Counted from the stretch's first letter, positions 24,377 to 34,450 are shown. The stretch is DNA of 61,471 nt from an uncultured Acidobacteriota bacterium (GCA_902825985.1 CADEDC010000014.1:23956-85426); one strand, 5' to 3'. Made by a program: numbers and translations. The notes: generated by a model from the letters alone, not told the origin.

Positions 24377-27300
24377 TCAGTTCATCTGCACCGAGATGAG
24401 CTTGGACACGCCCGGCTCCTCCATCGTCACACCGTACAGCCGGTCGGCGATCTCCATCGTCTTCCGGTGGTGGGTGATGAGGATGAACTGCGTGTGGCTC
24501 TGCATGCCGCGCAGCATCTCGACGAAGCGGCCGATGTTCGCGTCGTCCAGCGGGGCGTCGATTTCGTCCAGCAGACAGAACGGGCTCGGCTTGTACTTGA
24601 AGAGCGCGAACATCAGCGAGATGGCGGTCAGCGCCTTCTCGCCGCCCGACAACAGCTGCACGCTCTGCAGGCGCTTGCCCGGCGGCTGCGCGATGATCTC
24701 GATGCCGCTCTCCAGCGGATCGGTCTCGTCGAGCAGCGTCAGCCCGGCCCGACCGCCGCCGAACAGCGTGCTGAACAGCTGCTGGAAGTTCCGGTTGATG
24801 GCCGCGAAGGCCTCGGTGAAGCGCGACCGCGTCGTCTCGTCGATGCGACGGATCGCCTCGCTGGTCTGCGCGATCGAGTCGACGAGGTCCTTGCGCTGGG
24901 TCGTCAGGAAGGTGTGGCGCTGCTCGAGTTCGTCGTACTGCTCGATGGCCATCATGTTCACCGGTCCGAGACGCTCGATCTTGGCGCGCAGGCGGACAAT
25001 CGCCTCCTCGGCGGTCAACGTCCGCTGCTGGGCCTCGATGACCGCGGCTCCCGGCAGGCTCAGGTCCGCCTCGGGCGCCGCCTCGACCGCCGCGCCGGCA
25101 GCGCCGGTGGCGTCCTCCTCCCGGGCGGCGGCCAGCTCCGGGGCGGCCAGCGGTTCGCCGTCTTCCGTTGTCTCGTCGTCGTCGGCGCCAAGAACGACGG
25201 CGTCCGGCACCAGGCCGCCGGCCTCTTCGATCGCGGCGACCTCGGTCATCACCTCGTCCAGCGTCGCCTGCACGGCATCGACGCACATCTGCGCCAGATG
25301 CGCGAGGTCGCTCTCGGCCGTGGCGCGGGCGACGTCCAGTTCGTTGACCGTGCCGCGGATGCCGTCGAGCGCCGCGCGCGCCGTCCTGATGTCGGCGTCG
25401 AGCGCCTCGCTCTGGCCGCGCAGCGTCGCGGCGGCGGTGTCGGCCCCCTGCAGTTCGTCCCGCAGCGCCGACAGCGTCCGGATGTCGTCATCGACCTGCC
25501 GCTCGCCGATCACGACGGCGCCGCGCAGTTCGTCGACCCGCGCACGCATGTGCTCGAGGTCGCCGGCCAGCGACGCGGCGCGCAGTTCCAGCTCCGCCGA
25601 CGCTTCCTCCATGCGGAGGACTTCCGAGGCGATCGCCGACGCCCGCTCGACGAGACCGGCGTGCGTCGCCTTCGCCTCCGCGGCGCGCTTCGCCAGCTCC
25701 TGGGCCGACTCGCGGGCTTCGAAGAGTCGACGCTGTGCGGCGGTGAGGCACTCGTCCGCCTCGCGCTGCTGCCCCTCGAGCTGCACGATCGACTCGCGCG
25801 CCTCCTGCTGACGGCGATCGAGCAGATCGCGCTCCTCTTCGAGCTGCCGCCGCTCGCGCCCCAGCTGTTCGCGGCGCTGCTCGAGTCGGCGCTGGTCGTC
25901 CTCGCCGCGGCGCAGCTGCCCTTCGTAGCCGACGATCGACTTCTCGTGCCTGTGGTGGTCGGCGTGCAGGGCGGCAATCGCCGACGTCGCCATCGCAATC
26001 GCCTGCTCGAATCCGGACACCTCGTCGACCAGGCGCCCGAGCGTCTCACGCTCGCCGCCCACACGGGTGAGCAGGTCCTTGATGGCGCGCTTGGTTTCGA
26101 GGATGCCGCGCGCCTCGGCCGGCACGCCGCCCGAGACGACACGGGCACCGCGGAACAGTTCGCCTGACACGGTGGCGATCGGCGCCGTCGTGGCGTGACC
26201 GTTCGAGGCCGCCGCCGCATAGGTGTCGGCAATCCACGCCGGCCCGATGGCCTGACGAATCGCCGATGCGTACGGCCCGCTGATCCGGACCACCGACGAC
26301 AGCGGCCGCAGGCCGTGGACGTCACCGCCCGGCTCGCTCCCGCCGTCCGCGCCAGCCTCGAAGGACGCACCGTCCGGTCCGACGATGACGAAGCCGCAGC
26401 GACCGGCGCGCTGTTCGCGCACGACGTCGAAGCCGGCCTGCGCGTGCTCGGGACTCTCGACCAGGACGTACTGCAGCAGGTCGCCGAGGCAGGTTTCGAC
26501 GGCGCGTTCGAAGCCGGCGTCGACCTCGAGATAGTCGGCCACGGCGCCCCGCTGGCCGACACGGCCGTTCGCCAGGGCGAGCACCGCGCGGGCGGCGTCG
26601 CCGTACTCGGCGCGCGCCGCTTCGAGTTCCTGCAGCGACTTCAGCCGCGCCTCGAGCCCGGCGATCTCCTGCTCGTGCGTGCGGACCGCCCGGGCCCGCC
26701 ACTCGTGCTCGATGCGGGCGCTCGCCAGTTCGGATTCACGGGCGATCCGGCTGGTGCGCGTCTCATCGAGCGCTTCCTGGATGCGCCGCAGCCCCTCGCT
26801 GGTCAGCTCGTGTTCCGCCGCCACCCGCTCGGTGTCGATCCGCAGGTCGTCGGACTCCACCTGCAGCCGGTTCAGGGTCTCGATGACCCGCTCGCGCTGC
26901 GTCCCGGCGTGCTCGAGCGAGTGCCGCAGCGCCGTCGCCGCGTTGATGGCCGAGAACACCTCGCTGCGAGCCGCTTCGACGTCGGCCTCGAGCCCTTCGA
27001 TGTCGCGGTGCGCGGTGTCGTAGGCCTCGGACTCGGCCGACAGGGCTTCGGCGGCCCGCTCGCGCTCGGTGGCCGCTTCCGCCGCGGCGGTCTGCCGGGC
27101 CAGCAGGGCGAGGCGCGCCGGCTCGCGTCGGCCGTGCAGCGAGTCGAGCTCGCCGGTCACCGCACCGATGCGCGCGTTCAGGTTCTGGATCTGCTCCGTG
27201 TCGAACGCAATCTGCTGCTGGCGGCGATTCAGCTCGAGTTCACGGCCGTGCGCCGCTTCGCGCTTGCCGGACGCCAGCGATTCGGCCTCGACGAGCTCGA

Positions 27301-28360
27301 TGCGGACGCGGGACAGGTCGTTCTCGACCTCCGCCACTTTCGACGACGCCACCTGCTCGCGCGTCCGCGCGTCGGCCAGCCGCGTGCGGGCCGACTCAAT
27401 CGTCTCGGCGAGCTGCCGGTACTTGCGCGCGAACAGCTGCTTCTCCCAGCGTCGCATCTCGTCGCGCAGCTTCTTGTACCGCTTCGCCTTCGCCGCCTGC
27501 CGCTTCAGCGTCCCGCGCTGCTTCTCCACCTCGAAGACGATGTCGTCGATACGCGTGAGATTCTGCTGCGCCGCCTCGAGCTTCAGCTCCGCCTGACGGC
27601 GGCGGCTCTTGTACTTGGTGACGCCGGCAGCTTCTTCGATCAGCTGGCGGCGGTCGGTGGGACGCGAGCTGAGAATCAGGCCGATCTTGCCCTGCTCGAT
27701 GATGGCGTAGGCCTTGGCGCCCAGCCCGGTGTCCATCAGCAGTTCGTGGACGTCCTTGAGGCGGCAGATGCGGCCGTCGATCAGATACTCGCTCTCCCCC
27801 GACCGGTAGAGGCGGCGCGTGACTTCCACCTCGCGGGCCACCGTCTGGATGATCTCCTCGGCCTCCTCGCGCGTCAGCGCCTCGCTGGGTCGCACGTCGC
27901 TGTCGTCGCCCACCGGCACGGCCTCGAGCTCGCCGGTCGAGACGACGGCGAAGTGGCCGTTGTCACGGCTGTCACCGGTCGTCGTGCCGGCCTCCTCGAC
28001 AGGGTGCCCGTTGCCATTGGCGTGGCCGTTCCCGTTGGCCTTGCCAAGGGCCGCCGCCGTATCGTGCCTGCCGAACGCCGGCCCGGTCACGTTCCGCAGC
28101 ACCCCGCTGAAGCGCAGGCGCACTTCGGCCGACGCCGTCGGCTTGCGGGCGTCGCTGCCGTTGAAGATGACGTCTTCCATCTTGTCGCCGCGCAGGCTCT
28201 TGGCGCTCTGCTCGCCCATCACCCAGGTGATGGCGTCGGCGACATTGCTCTTGCCGCAGCCGTTCGGTCCGACGATGGCGGTGACGCCCTTGTCGAACGC
28301 AAGCTCGGAGCGGTCCGAGAACGATTTGAATCCGTTGATTTCCAGACGTTCAAGACGCAT
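24377..28360 (-). CDS. smc: chromosome segregation protein SMC
   Basis: ATPase of the condensin complex. Walker A is GPNGCGKSN (31-39), the ABC signature is LLSGGEKALTA and Walker B is FCLLDEIDAP near the C-terminus; long coiled coils surround a central hinge. The 1327-residue protein exceeds the usual length of about 1150-1200. Two low-complexity insertions account for much of this: one in the N-terminal head at about 87-165, rich in Gly, Asn and His, between VRLRFSG and TRRLYRSGESEYLIDG, and one Ala/Glu-rich segment near 1040-1100. The ATG at 28360 is preferred to a GTG two codons upstream. Confidence 0.93.
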   Translation of the reverse strand: MRLERLEINGFKSFSDRSELAFDKGVTAIVGPNGCGKSNVADAITWVMGEQSAKSLRGDKMEDVIFNGSDARKPTASAEVRLRFSGVLRNVTGPAFGRHDTAAALGKANGNGHANGNGHPVEEAGTTTGDSRDNGHFAVVSTGELEAVPVGDDSDVRPSEALTREEAEEIIQTVAREVEVTRRLYRSGESEYLIDGRICRLKDVHELLMDTGLGAKAYAIIEQGKIGLILSSRPTDRRQLIEEAAGVTKYKSRRRQAELKLEAAQQNLTRIDDIVFEVEKQRGTLKRQAAKAKRYKKLRDEMRRWEKQLFARKYRQLAETIESARTRLADARTREQVASSKVAEVENDLSRVRIELVEAESLASGKREAAHGRELELNRRQQQIAFDTEQIQNLNARIGAVTGELDSLHGRREPARLALLARQTAAAEAATERERAAEALSAESEAYDTAHRDIEGLEADVEAARSEVFSAINAATALRHSLEHAGTQRERVIETLNRLQVESDDLRIDTERVAAEHELTSEGLRRIQEALDETRTSRIARESELASARIEHEWRARAVRTHEQEIAGLEARLKSLQELEAARAEYGDAARAVLALANGRVGQRGAVADYLEVDAGFERAVETCLGDLLQYVLVESPEHAQAGFDVVREQRAGRCGFVIVGPDGASFEAGADGGSEPGGDVHGLRPLSSVVRISGPYASAIRQAIGPAWIADTYAAAASNGHATTAPIATVSGELFRGARVVSGGVPAEARGILETKRAIKDLLTRVGGERETLGRLVDEVSGFEQAIAMATSAIAALHADHHRHEKSIVGYEGQLRRGEDDQRRLEQRREQLGRERRQLEEERDLLDRRQQEARESIVQLEGQQREADECLTAAQRRLFEARESAQELAKRAAEAKATHAGLVERASAIASEVLRMEEASAELELRAASLAGDLEHMRARVDELRGAVVIGERQVDDDIRTLSALRDELQGADTAAATLRGQSEALDADIRTARAALDGIRGTVNELDVARATAESDLAHLAQMCVDAVQATLDEVMTEVAAIEEAGGLVPDAVVLGADDDETTEDGEPLAAPELAAAREEDATGAAGAAVEAAPEADLSLPGAAVIEAQQRTLTAEEAIVRLRAKIERLGPVNMMAIEQYDELEQRHTFLTTQRKDLVDSIAQTSEAIRRIDETTRSRFTEAFAAINRNFQQLFSTLFGGGRAGLTLLDETDPLESGIEIIAQPPGKRLQSVQLLSGGEKALTAISLMFALFKYKPSPFCLLDEIDAPLDDANIGRFVEMLRGMQSHTQFILITHHRKTMEIADRLYGVTMEEPGVSKLISVQMN

Positions 28361-28536
28361 GAGCACACCACGGCGCAGGCGACGCGCCGTAAACGGGACG
28401 CCAGACCACGGGCACGACTGGCCGGAACCAGGCGGGCGTTGATTTGTATCGGGCTGGGGTACGGATTAGCACAGACCGATTCACGAAACGCGCGGCACAC
28501 CAGATATTGGGGTGCTGCGTTTCAGAAACGGACGCC

Positions 28537-28565
28537 AGTGTAGCAAGCCCCACTTATAGGGGCAA
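28537..28565 (-). promoter_or_regulatory. candidate sigma-70-type promoter of smc
   Basis: Read on the minus strand, TTGCCC (28565-28560), a 17-bp spacer and TACACT (28542-28537) face smc. Each hexamer matches four of six consensus positions. It would give a leader of about 170 nt. Confidence 0.4.
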
Positions 28566-28616
28566 GGCGAAACTGTGGCCCTATGCGTTGTGGTCGTACG
28601 ACCTACGACCTGGACC

Positions 28617-30233
28617 TTAGTGCGCCAGAACGGTGCTCTTGCCAAGGCCGCCGAGCTTGCCGGCTTCGTCGAAGAGGCTGAGGCCGAGCTGGGCCTGGGG
28701 ATCGGCGGCGAGCAGCCGCTTGCGGGCCTCGGCATTGCCGAAGAGCGCCTGGTCGATTTCGAAGCGGATCATCGCCCGGATGAACTCGCCGTCCTTGGTC
28801 CACGCCGCGTCGTCGATCTTGAAGCGCTCCGCCTTCACGAACTCCTTGAAGTCGTTCAGCATCGTCTCGTCGACGGCGAAGTTGCGCTTCGCCAGCTGGC
28901 GACCCGAGGCGGTCTGGACGATGCGCGTGTCGCCGTCGGCCGTGAACTTCTGAGCGTAGCCGGCGAACACCTGGCGCGAGTGCAGGATGCGGGCAAACGG
29001 CGTCGGGTTGAAGCCCTCGACCGGCCCGGCGATGTGCCGGTCGGGCTCGACGCCGCCGCCGCTGTACACCGGGCGGCCCGAATCGGTCCGCTTCAAGTCG
29101 CTCGGGTTGTGCGCCTTGTTCGCGTCCTGTTCCTTCATGGAGTAGCTGAGATACTCGTCGAACGACTCGTCCCAGGGACGCTGAATGAGGCGGCCGCTCG
29201 GCGTGTAGTAGTGCGCCGTCGTCAGCGCCAGCCCGGCGCCGCCGCTGATGCGATAGACCGACTGCACCAGCGCCTTGCCGAACGTCGTCTCGCCGACGAG
29301 GTAGGCGCGATCGTGGTCCTGCAGCGAACCGCTGACGATTTCCGCCGCGCTCGCGCTGTTGCGGTTGGTGAGCACCACCATCGGAATGCCGGTGAACTCC
29401 CCTTCTTCCGTGCTCCGGTAGTCCTGATCGGAATTCGACACCCGGCCGCGGGTGTAGACGATCATCTTGCCGCGCGGCAGGAACTCGTTGGACACCTTGA
29501 TCGCCTGGTCGAGCGGACCACCCGGGTTGTTGCGGATGTCGAACAGCAGCCGCTTCATCCCCTTGCCGACGAGCTCCTTCAGCGCCGCCTTCACTTCGCG
29601 GTCGGTGTTCTCGCCGAAGTCGCGCATCTGGATGTAGCCGGTGGAGGCGTCGAGCATGAAGTAGGCGGGTACGGTGAGGATGTGGACCTCGTCGCGCACC
29701 ACCTCGATGCCGATGGCGTCGGCGTAGCCGCGCCGGCGGATCTCGATCTTCACCGGCGTGCCCTTGGCGCCCCGGAGCTTCTTCATCGCCTGTTCGGTGG
29801 TCCAACCCTTGGCGTCTTCGCCGTCGATCTTCGCGATGACGTCGCCACGGCGCACGCCCTGCCTGTAGGCCGGCGAACCTTCGAAGACGCCTTGCGCGGT
29901 GATGCTGCCGTCAATCGACGCGATGGTGATGCCGAGGCCGTAGTAGCGGCCCTCCTGCCGTTCCCGCATCGCCGCGTACTCGCGCGGGTCGAAGAAGCTC
30001 GAATGCGGGTCGAGGGTGCCCAGCATGCCGCGGATGGCGCCGTAGATCAGGCGATCGGAATCGGCATCCGAGACGAAGTTGGCCTGGATGGCGCTCAACG
30101 CCGCCACGAACGTCTTCTGGCTTTCCGGGATCTTGTCATCCACGGCGAGCGCCCGGCGCCCGAACAGCCCACCGACGATGGCGAAGACCGCAATCGCGAA
30201 CACGACGGCAGAAAAGGCACGGTAGCGACGCAT
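28617..30233 (-). CDS. S41 family C-terminal processing peptidase (CtpA-like)
   Basis: A 538-residue serine peptidase anchored by an N-terminal hydrophobic segment (about 5-25). A PDZ domain spans about 95-180 (GLGITIASIDG, SPAYRQGVRRGDVIAKIDG). The catalytic core has RNNPGGPLDQA, the serine in RNSASAAEIV (Ser295) and the general-base lysine in GETTFGKALVQ (Lys320), forming the Ser-Lys dyad. A longer tail than usual (about 400-538) follows. It is transcribed divergently from tatA. An ATG at 30263 is an alternative start. Probable role: periplasmic processing or degradation of proteins at the C-terminus. Confidence 0.9.
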   Translation of the reverse strand: MRRYRAFSAVVFAIAVFAIVGGLFGRRALAVDDKIPESQKTFVAALSAIQANFVSDADSDRLIYGAIRGMLGTLDPHSSFFDPREYAAMRERQEGRYYGLGITIASIDGSITAQGVFEGSPAYRQGVRRGDVIAKIDGEDAKGWTTEQAMKKLRGAKGTPVKIEIRRRGYADAIGIEVVRDEVHILTVPAYFMLDASTGYIQMRDFGENTDREVKAALKELVGKGMKRLLFDIRNNPGGPLDQAIKVSNEFLPRGKMIVYTRGRVSNSDQDYRSTEEGEFTGIPMVVLTNRNSASAAEIVSGSLQDHDRAYLVGETTFGKALVQSVYRISGGAGLALTTAHYYTPSGRLIQRPWDESFDEYLSYSMKEQDANKAHNPSDLKRTDSGRPVYSGGGVEPDRHIAGPVEGFNPTPFARILHSRQVFAGYAQKFTADGDTRIVQTASGRQLAKRNFAVDETMLNDFKEFVKAERFKIDDAAWTKDGEFIRAMIRFEIDQALFGNAEARKRLLAADPQAQLGLSLFDEAGKLGGLGKSTVLAH

Positions 30234-30301
30234 AGATCGGATGCTAACAGATAAGTACTGCATCAGCAACGACTTCTGGCGATGAAACTGCGGCCTTCCC
30301 C

Positions 30302-30329
30302 TTGACCCCGGGCAGCGGCGTTCTATAAT
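30302..30329 (+). promoter_or_regulatory. strong sigma-70-type promoter for tatA-tatC
   Basis: TTGACC (30302-30307), 16 bp, then a perfect TATAAT (30324-30329) lie 63 bp before the tatA start. This is the closest match to consensus in the window. Confidence 0.75.
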
Positions 30330-30392
30330 TGGGCCGGGTCGCCGCGCCGTGGCCCCAGGGTCGCGTCCGGCCTCACAGAAAGCAGGAGTCCC

Positions 30393-30692
30393 ATGTTTGG
30401 TTCTATCGGCATGCCCGAGCTGATCATCATCTTCGTGATCGCCTTGATCATCTTTGGGCCCAAGAAGTTGCCCGAGCTGGGCCGGTCGCTGGGACGCAGC
30501 CTCAACGAGTTCAAACGGGCGTCCAACGAGCTCAAGAACACGCTCGAAGAGGAAGTCCGGATGGAAGAAATCAAGGATCGGCAGGCGGCCGAAAAGGCCA
30601 GCCCGGTGGCCTCGGCTCCGGTGTCGGCACCCAATACGGTGTCCCGGACTGACGAGCCGATCGCGCCGCGTCCGGCCGATCAGAGCGCCTGA
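30393..30692 (+). CDS. tatA: Sec-independent translocase TatA/TatB-family subunit
   Basis: A 99-residue protein with the TatA plan: a short N-terminal membrane helix ([20 protein letters not shown]), the [14 protein letters not shown] hinge, an amphipathic helix and a polar Ala/Pro-rich tail. An AGGAG site precedes the ATG. It is followed 21 bp later by tatC. With only one TatA-like gene here, it may serve both TatA and TatB roles, or a TatB lies elsewhere. Confidence 0.92.
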   Translation: MFGSIGMPELIIIFVIALIIFGPKKLPELGRSLGRSLNEFKRASNELKNTLEEEVRMEEIKDRQAAEKASPVASAPVSAPNTVSRTDEPIAPRPADQSA

Positions 30693-30713
30693 CGCCTTCC
30701 GCAGACCGCGCCA

Positions 30714-31532
30714 ATGGCTCTGGTGCCGTTTCCCGGCCCCCAGTCCGGGGCTCTCAAGAAAACTGACGACGACCTGGACGACGATCATGAGATCGGCGGC
30801 CGGATGTCGTTTCTCGATCATCTCGAGGAACTTCGGAAGCGCATCATCTACGCCTGCTACGGCATCGCCCTCGGCGTCGGCGCCAGCTTCTTCTTCATCC
30901 AGCGGATCTACGACTTCCTGCTTGCGCCGGCCATCGCGACGCTGCCGGAAGGCAGCAAGCTGATCTACACGCAGCCGACCGAAGCCTTCTCCCTCTACAT
31001 CAACATCTCGCTCATCGCCGGCATCACCTTCGCCGGGCCGTTCATCATGTATCAGGTCTGGCAGTTCATCGCGCCGGGCCTCTACTCGAACGAGAAGAAG
31101 TTCGTCATTCCGTTCGTGCTGTTCTCGACGCTGGGATTTCTCGCGGGGGCCGCGTTCAACCACTACGTCGCCTACCCGTTCATCATGATCTACTTCGCCA
31201 GCTTCAACACCCCGAACCTGACGTACATGCCGCAGCTCAGTTATGTGTTCGGCCTGTACGTGAAGATGCTCATCGCCCTCGGCCTGGTATTCCAGATGCC
31301 GACGATCGTCTTCTTCCTCGCCAAGGTCGGCGTCGTGACGGCGAAGCTGCTGCTGCAGCAGTTCAAGTTCGCCATCCTGATCATCTTCATCGTGGCGGCG
31401 GTCATCACGCCGACCGGGGACCCGATGACGCTGATGGTGTTCGCGCTGCCGATGGTGACCTTGTACATCTTCAGCATCTTCGTCGCGTGGGTGGTCGGCC
31501 CGAAGCGCGACAAGGCCGACGCCACCACCTAG
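30714..31532 (+). CDS. tatC: Sec-independent protein translocase TatC
   Basis: The 272-residue polytopic receptor for twin-arginine signal peptides. An acidic N-terminal extension (about 1-28) precedes the conserved MSFLDHLEELRKRI. Six hydrophobic segments follow, with the typical LIYTQPTEAFSLYI and FQMPTIVFFL motifs. It forms an operon with tatA. A twin-arginine-like substrate is encoded later in the window (alpha/beta hydrolase at 37545-38399). Confidence 0.95.
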   Translation: MALVPFPGPQSGALKKTDDDLDDDHEIGGRMSFLDHLEELRKRIIYACYGIALGVGASFFFIQRIYDFLLAPAIATLPEGSKLIYTQPTEAFSLYINISLIAGITFAGPFIMYQVWQFIAPGLYSNEKKFVIPFVLFSTLGFLAGAAFNHYVAYPFIMIYFASFNTPNLTYMPQLSYVFGLYVKMLIALGLVFQMPTIVFFLAKVGVVTAKLLLQQFKFAILIIFIVAAVITPTGDPMTLMVFALPMVTLYIFSIFVAWVVGPKRDKADATT

Positions 31533-31623
31533 CCGGGGCACCGCCCTGACGCCGTGCCCGGGCGGTCCGTCCCCCGGCTGGACCCGCTCTGCCGGTCCCT
31601 CCACGGTCCCGCCCCGACCCGTC

Positions 31624-31652
31624 TTGTACTGCTCGACGGTTGCGCGTACTAT
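31624..31652 (+). promoter_or_regulatory. candidate promoter of the OmpA-like gene
   Basis: TTGTAC (31624-31629), a 17-bp spacer and TACTAT (31647-31652) precede the OmpA-like gene by 53 bp. Hexamer matches are three and four of six. Confidence 0.4.
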
Positions 31653-31705
31653 GGCCGAGGTCGCTCCGCGGTTCTGGATCGACGCCCATGTGCACGAGGG
31701 CTCAG

Positions 31706-33388
31706 ATGCTCCCACGTCCCCGATCGCTTGCACTCGCCATCGCCTGCGCACTCTGGTCGCCGCTGGCCGCCGCCCAAGAGGCGGCGCCGCCGACTGACGC
31801 CGAAACCCGCCCGGCCACCCCGACGGTGACCGGCGACACCGGACTCTGGTTCGTGCCGACCGCCGAGGTGCTGGCCCATGGACGCTGGTCGGCCAGCGCC
31901 TACCGCCGCGGCGTCAACGACGTCCAGGGGTTCACGAACATCGCCGATGTGGCCGGGACGGTGGCCGTCGGCGTCGGCGGACGCACGGAGGTCTTCGGCT
32001 CGTTCAACGCCGTCACCCGCATCGATCGCGACCTGCGGCCGCTGTTCCTCGCCGACGCCGCCGTCGGCGGCAGCATCGCCCGCCACCCGCGCGTGATCCG
32101 CGGATGGAGCGGCAATCAGGTGGGCGACCTGACGCTCGGCGCCAAAATCAACCTCTGGTCGGCGCTCCGGCAGAAGCCGCTGTCGCTCGCCGTGCGCGCC
32201 CTCGTCAAGCTCCCGACCGGCGACAGCGATTCCGGCGCCTCCACCGGCGCCGCCGACGCGGCCTTCGATCTCGTGGCCAGCACGGAGACCCGCGCGCGAA
32301 TCGAATTGGCCGGCCACGCCGGCTACAGCCTGCTCGGACAACCGGACGGCTTCGACGCCCCGGGCGGCGCCTTCCGCTGGGGCGTCGGCGGGCAGTTCCC
32401 CTCGCGATCGCCCGTCCGCGCGACACTGGAGCTCACGGGGCTCGTGCCGACCGACGACACGGTGCGCGTCACCGGCTCGCCAGTCGTCGGCGTGGATGGC
32501 AGCGTCGCACCGCCCGCGTCGGACGTCTCGCCGCTGACGCGGGCACTCGCCGGCGTCACCTGGCAGCACCGCAGCGGATTCTTCCTCGGCGGCGGACTGG
32601 CGTGGAACTTCCCGCGCCGCGACCGCGCCGGCTTCGACACCGACGACAACGACGCGTTCGGCGACTTCGCCGACTGGCAGGTGCGCCTCGGCTACCACCC
32701 GGGCACGCGCATCTACGTCCCGCCACCGCCGCCGTTGCCGCCACCGCTGCCGCCGGCGCCGCCGCAGAATCGGCCGCCGGTCGTCCAGGCGCGCTGCGAA
32801 CCCTGCACCATCGAAGCCGGCAGGACGTCGACCGTCACGGCTGACGCGAGCGATCCCGACGGCGACGCGCTGACCTATCGCTGGAGTGCGCCGGCCGGTA
32901 CGTTCCAGGGGCCTGCCGACCGGCAGACCGTGTGGACGGCGCCCCGCCAGGAAGGCCCGGTCCAGGCCACCGTGTCGGTGTCGGACGGCCGCGGCGGCAC
33001 CGCCTCCGCGCAGGTGACGCTGCAGGTGCTGGCACCGCCACCGGTGGTCGAGCTCAACTTCGAGGATGTGTTCTTCGATTTCGACCGCTCGACGCTGCGC
33101 CCGGATGCGCTCCGACTGCTGGATGACGCCGTCGCGAAGCTGCAGGCCAATCCGGGCCGCGCCATCGTCATCGAAGGGCACACCTGCAACATCGGCACGG
33201 CGGAATACAACCTCGCCCTTGGCGATCGCCGGGCGTCGTCGGTCCGCGACTACCTGCTGTCACGCGGCGTGCCGGCCAGCCGGCTCGAAACGCGCAGCTA
33301 CGGCGAGGAACGGCCGAAGTACGACAACGCGCGCGAAGAAACCCGGCGGCTCAACCGGCGCGCGGCGCTGGTCGTCCGCGTGCAGTAG
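31706..33388 (+). CDS. outer-membrane protein with PKD-like and C-terminal OmpA domain
   Basis: About 560 residues. A signal peptide ends in LWSPLAAAQEA. The N-terminal two thirds of the mature chain look like an outer-membrane beta-barrel (alternating strands, about 40-340), followed by a Pro-rich hinge (PPPPPLPPPLPPAPP), a PKD/cadherin-like Ig module (about 360-440; ASDPDGDALTYRWSAPAG) and an OmpA/Pal peptidoglycan-binding domain (about 450-560; FDFDRSTLRPDALRLL, IEGHTCNIGTAEYN, NRRAALVV). The ATG at 31706 has GAGGG upstream and gives a proper signal peptide. Likely anchors the outer membrane to peptidoglycan. Confidence 0.85.
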   Translation: MLPRPRSLALAIACALWSPLAAAQEAAPPTDAETRPATPTVTGDTGLWFVPTAEVLAHGRWSASAYRRGVNDVQGFTNIADVAGTVAVGVGGRTEVFGSFNAVTRIDRDLRPLFLADAAVGGSIARHPRVIRGWSGNQVGDLTLGAKINLWSALRQKPLSLAVRALVKLPTGDSDSGASTGAADAAFDLVASTETRARIELAGHAGYSLLGQPDGFDAPGGAFRWGVGGQFPSRSPVRATLELTGLVPTDDTVRVTGSPVVGVDGSVAPPASDVSPLTRALAGVTWQHRSGFFLGGGLAWNFPRRDRAGFDTDDNDAFGDFADWQVRLGYHPGTRIYVPPPPPLPPPLPPAPPQNRPPVVQARCEPCTIEAGRTSTVTADASDPDGDALTYRWSAPAGTFQGPADRQTVWTAPRQEGPVQATVSVSDGRGGTASAQVTLQVLAPPPVVELNFEDVFFDFDRSTLRPDALRLLDDAVAKLQANPGRAIVIEGHTCNIGTAEYNLALGDRRASSVRDYLLSRGVPASRLETRSYGEERPKYDNAREETRRLNRRAALVVRVQ

Positions 33389-33400
33389 TAGAGTCAGCGG

Positions 33401-34450
33401 ATGCCGATCAAGGTCTCCACGGCGCGTCGCGTCGACGCGCTGCTGCAGGATCTGCGCGCCGACGATTCGCTGGCGCGCGACGCGGCGGTCGCGCGCCTGA
33501 CGGTCATCGGCAGCCGGGCGGTCGATCGACTGGTGACGCTGGCCACCGATGTCAGCGGCACGTCCACGACCCGCGCTGCCGCGTTCCGCGCGCTCGAAGG
33601 GATTGGCGATGCGCGGGCGCTGCCGCCGGCGCTGCGCGCCGCCATGGCATCGGCCGGGGCGGAAACCGATGTCGCGATTGCCGCGATCGGTGTGGCACGC
33701 GCCTTCTTGCCGGACGACGAGCACGGCCTTGCCGCCCTCGACGCCCTCACCACCGTGGCACTCGACCGGGCGAGGCCGGAGCCGGTGCGCGAAGCGGCCG
33801 TGCGGGCACTTTGCGCCCTCGGCGCCGCAACGGTGGGGCCGGTGCTCGACGCCCTGCTCAGCGATCCCAGTCCGCGCGTCCGGGCCATCGTCAAGGGCGC
33901 CGCCCCGGAGTCCGCCGAGCCGGCCGCCGTCACCGACAGCTGGCTCGACCGCGTCGACGACACACCGCTGCCGGCCGACGCTGCGGCCGTGCGCCATGAG
34001 ATCGTTCGGCGCGGCACCACCGTCAGCCTGCCGCAGCTGCTGCGCGCCATCGAACGGATTCGCGAGCGCGAACAGCAGGCCCCGATCGAACAGCGGCGCG
34101 CCTGGCTGGCCGCCCGCGCGGCGGCGCACAGCATGCTGGCCCAGCGCGGCAGCCGCATCGCACTCTACGATCTGCGGGAAATCCTCGAGCGCGCGGATGG
34201 CCCGATGCCGTGGTCCGATCTGCTCGCGGCCGTCGCGGCCATCGGCGATACGTCGTGCCTCGAACTGCTCGCCAGCATCTACGCGAAAGCCGCCGCGCCG
34301 GCACACCCCGACGCGTGGCACCGGCATCTCATCGACGCCTTCCAGGCGGTGGCTGCACGCGAGCAGATCACCACGCGACACGCGATCGCGAAAAAGATCA
34401 GGCAGCGCTGGCCGGATCGTTGGCCAGAGCTCTGGACGGCGCCGTCCTAG
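33401..34450 (+). CDS. HEAT-like repeat protein of unknown function
   Basis: A 349-residue soluble, all-helical protein with tandem motifs of the HEAT/PBS-lyase type, such as SLARDAAVARLTVIGSRAV, AAAFRALEGIGDARALP and PVREAAVRALCALGAATVGP. No catalytic motif or signal peptide is seen. It starts 12 bp after the OmpA-like gene. Its stop codon overlaps that of the convergent methyltransferase gene by four bases. Probably a protein-interaction scaffold. Confidence 0.65.
   Translation: MPIKVSTARRVDALLQDLRADDSLARDAAVARLTVIGSRAVDRLVTLATDVSGTSTTRAAAFRALEGIGDARALPPALRAAMASAGAETDVAIAAIGVARAFLPDDEHGLAALDALTTVALDRARPEPVREAAVRALCALGAATVGPVLDALLSDPSPRVRAIVKGAAPESAEPAAVTDSWLDRVDDTPLPADAAAVRHEIVRRGTTVSLPQLLRAIERIREREQQAPIEQRRAWLAARAAAHSMLAQRGSRIALYDLREILERADGPMPWSDLLAAVAAIGDTSCLELLASIYAKAAAPAHPDAWHRHLIDAFQAVAAREQITTRHAIAKKIRQRWPDRWPELWTAPS

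Noticed and set aside
28592..28603. 12-bp palindrome GGTCGTACGACC before the S41 peptidase stop region
   Set aside because: Short, without T-run or operator context; may be chance.
30233..30263. Leaderless start of the S41 peptidase behind a TTGCTG-17-TAGCAT promoter
   Set aside because: The spacing would place transcription start at the ATG at 30233, but the hexamers are weak and the upstream ATG at 30263 remains possible.
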